Shown in pieces: positions 52,501 through 58,500 of a DNA stretch of 64,000 nucleotides. The position numbers were made by a program, and so were the translations under genes. The DNA comes from Ctena decussata. Taxonomy: Eukaryota; Mollusca; Bivalvia; Lucinida; Lucinidae. The stretch is taken from assembly GCA_963989385.1 (NCBI GenBank), contig OZ022506.1:61453434-61517433 (forward strand). The letters are read 5' to 3'. The notes under the pieces are model-generated. The model worked only from the letters and a program-made list of their open reading frames with translations, ran no database searches and was not told where the DNA came from. The first letter of the stretch is position 1; each line of letters begins with the position of its first letter.

Positions 52501-55500
52501 ATGCATACTAAAGCTATGTGAATAGGCTTTAATGAAAACATGTTCGTGTCATATTCGTGTCTGAGGTTTAACTGCAAAATAAATGTAAGTCACTTTGACC
52601 TTCCTTTCATGGCCCCATGATTTTCCCTTTTATATTATACAAGTCTGCCTCTATGAACCTAGTTATTTTACAAATGCCAGTACTTTAATCAAGGCGCCAA
52701 TTTACTCAAGGCACCAGGCGGAGGCATACGTGTTCTATGGACACATTTCTGACCTTGCCATAAATTAGGTCAAACTCAATGCACAGTCCTGATTTGTATA
52801 AATAATGATGGGCCAAAGTACCAAATGCTACATACCAAGTTTCAACGTCATAGGCCTTTTGGTTCTGGAGAAAATGATTTTTGAACGGATTTTACCATAT
52901 ATGGACATGGTGGCCATCTTGGAACCAACTTTCGTTCCCTCATCCCACTAAGACTCAATATGATATTTGGTTTCAATCGGTGAAGTGGTTTCAGAGGAGA
53001 AGATGTCTGAAAATCTTGACGGCTGGACGGACCGAATGACCTTGACCTTTAGTGACATAATATCTTCATTTGTTCATTTAGTAGACCATGTGTACCAAGT
53101 ATTGTACCTTAGACTTAAATAGTTTCTGAGAAATCCACTGTTTCAGCGTTTTCCCATATAAAAGCCTAACATAATAAAGTTGTCAATGTCATAAATTAGG
53201 TCAAGGCTATCGCAAGGTCATCATTTGTACAAACTATTATGAGCTTGCATGCCCAATGCTACATACCAAGTTTCAAGGCCATAGGCCTTTTGGTTCTGGA
53301 GAAGAAGATTTTTGAAGGGTTTTCACCATATATGGGCATGGCGGTCATCTTGGTCATGTGACCCAGACCCCGCGAAAAACTTTCATTCCCTCATCCCACT
53401 GAGACTCCATATGAAATTTGGCTTCAATCGGCCCAGTGGTTTCTGAGGAGAAGATGTTTGAAAATCTTGACGGACGGGCTGACAGGATGACCTTGACCTT
53501 TAGTGACATTATATTTTCAATTGTTTATTTAGTTGACCATAAATACCAAATATTGTACCTTAGACTTAAAAAGTTTCTGAGAAATCCACTGTTTAAGCGT
53601 TTTCCCATATAAAAGCCTAAGGTACCGAAGTTGACCGCGGCATAAATTAGGTCAAGGTCATCATTTGTACAAACTATGATGGGCCCGCATGCCCGATGCT
53701 ACATACCAAGTTTTAAGGTCACAGGCCTTTTGGTTCTGGAGAAGAAGATTTTTGAAGGGTTTTTACCATATATGGGCGTGGCGGCCATATTGGTCATGTG
53801 ACCCAGATACTCCGAACAAACTTTCTTTCCCCCAACCCATGGAGGCTTCACATAAAATTTGGCTTTGATCGGCCCAGCGGTTTCGGAGAAGAAGACCTTT
53901 TAAAATGGTGGACGGACGGACGACGGACGACGGACGGACTACGGAGGCCTGCCTATACTATAAGCTCACCTTTGAGCCTTCGGCTCAGGTGAGCTAAAAA
54001 TGTAAGCGCAAGCACTACAATGTGTGGAAGCGTCCTTTGAGACGAACGTGGGCATGACCGTTTAAACTGTTTTAAAGGACGGCGTCGTCATGCGACACCA
54101 TTCCATATTTTATCTGTTTAACGGATTAAAACAAATCTGTCGGAATGGCGATGGTCATCTCGAAAGGAGATTGTTTGCTACGAGGCTCTTAGTTTAGATA
54201 TGAAGATGGGAATACTACCAAAACATTGAGCGACATTTATACCAGTATCATTCATTTAAAGGCTTATAAGTGCAGTTAAAGACCTTTATGACAAACTGAA
54301 GGAAAGTGTAACAAGCACCTAATATATAAAACAAGATTTTGTCTATCACAATCAACAGAAATGACGTGAGCAACCATGAGATCATTCAACTACAGACTTT
54401 CAATACGATATCGGAAAGGTACCCGTTATTAGTAACAAGATCATGATTGAACATGCATCCATGAAAACTTGAGCAATAAGGTCTTTAAATGAATGTACAG
54501 CGTGACTTCTAAGAGTCAGTTAAATTTGCCTTTTTGAGTTAAAGGGTTCTTAATCATGGTGCTGTTGTTATACCTGAGGAATTTGGATGCCTTTCGGTGA
54601 ACGCAACTCTTGTCATTTTCATTATGCCCCACACTTCGGTATGGGCCTGTCCGCCCGTCTGTCCGTCCGTAACGCTTTTAAGCAGCTAGGAAACTCAAGA
54701 ACCGCTCATGCTATGATCTTGAAATTTTATATGTGGCATGTACATGAAAAATAAGCAGACACATATTTTTTTTCTTTTTTCCGCTGGTCATGTATTTCTA
54801 TAGTTATGCCCCTTTTTCGACTAAGTGCATTGTAAGCCTATGTAACCTTGTTAGCAAAATATCTAGGATCAGGATTTTTTGCAATAAGAAATTACCTATA
54901 GCGTAGATGACCTGATTAACTTTTGGAAAAAAATCGTGAAAGTCTGACCGAGTTATGTCCCTTTTTCAACTTAGTGCATTGTAAGCCTATGGAACCTTGT
55001 TAGCAAATATTTCGAGAACCCCTGATGCTAGGATCATAAGTTTTCAAGGGAAGAAATTGCCCAAGGTGTAGATGACCTGATTAACTTTTGAAAAAAAATC
55101 GTGAACGAGTAATGCCCCTTTTTCAACTTAGTACATTGTAAGTCTATGAAACCTCGTTAGCAAAATATCTCAAGAACCCCTGATGCTAGGATCATGATAT
55201 TTTGCAGGAAGACATTGCCTAAGGTGTAGATGACCTGATTAACTTTTGAAAAAAAAAATCGTGAATTGTGACCGAGTTATGCCTCTTCTTCAACTTAGTG
55301 CATTTAAGCCTATGGAACCTTGTTAACAAAATAACTCGAGAGCCCCGGATGCTAGGATCATGATTTTTTTGCAGGAAGACATTGTCCCAGGTCTAGATGA
55401 CCTGATTAACTTTTGAAAAAAAAAATTCAATTTTTACCGAGTTAAGCCCCTTTTTTGACTTAGTGCATTGAAGCCTATGATACAAAAGTAACCTTACATA

Positions 55501-58500
55501 CGGTCAAGAACCGTTCGAGATAGGGGCTTTAAATTTTATGTGTTGCATGTACACGAAAAATAAGCCGAGCTTGTGAACAAAATATTCGAAGAACTGCTTA
55601 AGCTAGGTTCCTTATATTTGGCATACAGTTACAGACTAAAATGTAGATGAACCGGTTAATACCCCTTTCTGACTTACGAATTATGGGATGAACCGTCTTA
55701 AGAGATAAGCATAAGGTTGGGGGCAAAGTGTTTCATCAACACATTTTCTAGTTTTTTCTTCCTTTTCAGTGCTGGTCAACTCTTAAAAGCAAAGCTCCGG
55801 TGCATGTTTCAGCAAAATGTCGCATTATGAGTAGATCCCTTTTCTGGTTAGGTTTTGTCACAATAATTGAACGGCAAGTCACAGAAACTCTTTTTTTTTT
55901 AAATCCTTTCAAAAATTATGATAGCATGACCATACATCTGAGTCTCATAATACTTACCATATCTTTGCAAAGATGCCTGAAGAAGTTTTCTGCCAGGTGA
56001 TTTTTTGAATTTTATAGCATCCCGAATGTGAATTTTACTTGGTAGAAACGTGGAGGCAGAAATTGCTCTTCTGGGTATATACCTTTCTTCCTGTATAAAT
56101 ACAATTTATCCACAAGAAGCAAACGAGCCGCGACACGACAAAACCAACAATGTGGTTGTTCGCCCAGCGCAGACGCAGCTCAGGTTGGTCATCCGCCCAT
56201 TTTGATCAGACTTTTCATTAAGTGCTCAAAGGGTAGCGAAGGATCTAAGCTACCTCCATCCGGACAGCGAAGACTCTGATCAGTCTGGGCGAATGCCCAG
56301 GCTGATCTGAATCTGCGCTGGGCGCACAACTACTTTTTTGGTTTTGCCGCGGCTCAAATATTGAAAATGATAATAATAAATTTGAAAATGGCAACGACGC
56401 ATTAATACATTTGGTTACCTTATTGTATTTATAACTATAGACCTAAAATAATCCATGCATGTCAGCTCTATTTAGCCAATGCCTGTCCGAGATCAAAACA
56501 GAAACTGGTTACAATTGTTCATAAGATAATTTTTAATTTGAGTACTTAATAATTTCTGGGCGCATACCTTCTACGTCATTTGGTGTGATTCGCAAACTCA
56601 GTTTGGTATCATCGGAAGCTGCGATACCCACGCATATGCATTTTTTCTTGAATGCTCGGTCTTCTAGCGAACTTGCCAAATGATAAATTTGGCAGATAAA
56701 CGTACTGAAAATATCGCTCTTTATAGCATCTGATATAATTTTTCATGAGCAATTTGAAAATGACGAAAATTATATGATAGGGGTATATCTTTGTAACTGC
56801 AATGTGAAATCGGCAAATAGTGTGAAAGAGTTAAATAATATTGTAGTGTAAAGCAATGGCATTGAAGTTGCCGAGCAAACATTACATAAAATGATGTGTT
56901 TGAAAATGTACTATAAAAATCTAAGCATTGAGACGGATAGGTCGGGACAAATAGTGCAGGCCCATGCTAGTCCTGTAAAATCGACGTCGAGGTTATCTTA
57001 CTGTTGGCTGGCACCTCGAATACGGCTAACTATGAATAAAAAAAGGAAAGAACGATATAAGCAAAAAATATAATTGGGCAAATTACGTTCTACAGTTTAG
57101 AATAAGACCCAAACAAGTCTACTCCTAAAGAGCGGTCTGATGAGGATCTAAACTTTATCTTTCCATTTGCCTCTATTTGTACCCATTACTGCACTCTTAA
57201 ACCAAATTGTTCTAGTTTTAAGACAGTTATGGTATTTGATTTAGAGATCGACAAAGTCAGATCTTTTGCACATTATGTGAGTTTACAAATATTCAAAAAC
57301 AACGGCTAAGATGTGCTCAGTCTCGAAAATCATACAGCTAACAACATAATATTTTCAGCAAATCAAAACATCGAATGAAAAATGTGTAGGTTATAGAGTT
57401 TTCTTTACTATTTATTTACCGAAAACAACAAAGATCATCTTGTAAATTAAACAATAAATGTATAAACAAGCTAGCCGAATAGAGAAAGGATAAAAAAAAT
57501 AATAATTTAAATAATAATAATAATGTAACAATGTAATTGCAGTGCGTATTATTAAACCTAATTACAACGCGCATAACGATTCACATCTTCAGCCTGTATT
57601 GATATGTAGCCATTTGACAGAACTATGAATACCTTCCTCCTAAGTAGGTTAGCTGGTGTTGCTTCCTTGCCTTCGTCTGTTTTATTTGAAACGCAACTTC
57701 CAGTGGAACATTTTATGTGCACAGCAGAAACCACTGACTCCAAACTGAATATCCATACTAGTACAAGAAGAAGCGACCAGGGGAACATCCTTGTATATTA
57801 AAACAGAGTTCTGACTAAAATACTGTTTGCTGTTTTTCTTGATAGCTTTTTTTTAAATGATTGGTGTTGAACTGGTTTGAGAAGGTGGTCTTAAGGTGTC
57901 TGGAATCACTTTCAGGGGAGATTATTCTGGCACTATAAAACTTGCCTCTTTTTGTATAGGAGGCTACTATTAAAGGAACAAACTTGCTCTCTAGATCTCT
58001 AAAAATGGTAATAGCCAAATCAGGGTTTCTACGCACATTTAACTGATTTTCAACGCTTAATGTGTTGCATTTAGAGTCAATATTTGTGCACCTATACTAC
58101 GCCTGTTATGGATCCGATCAGAGTTTATTACAAATAAGTCCATTTCTTAGTCAGTTAATTCAACCCCCTCCTCCGCAATTAAAGTAAAATGCTAATAGAC
58201 AGACTTAACCCTGATAAAATAGCTAAAAAGGAACATGCGAACATTGGTCTGTATTGTTTGCGCTCTCATAACTCTCCGTTCATACACCGACAGTTTGATC
58301 TAAAATAAAGTGTCTTTCACCGATTTATCAAAAACTTAAGTTTGTTTATTGGTCAAATACTTTTGGACTCTATTTTGCCTTTCTATAGAATCTGCTGAAA
58401 ACATTAAGTTTTAAAGATGTTTCTTTTATAAAATTCTCAAGTTAGAGATACTTTGAGTTGCTTTGATAATTCAAAGGTATGTTCTAAACGACTAGAACGA

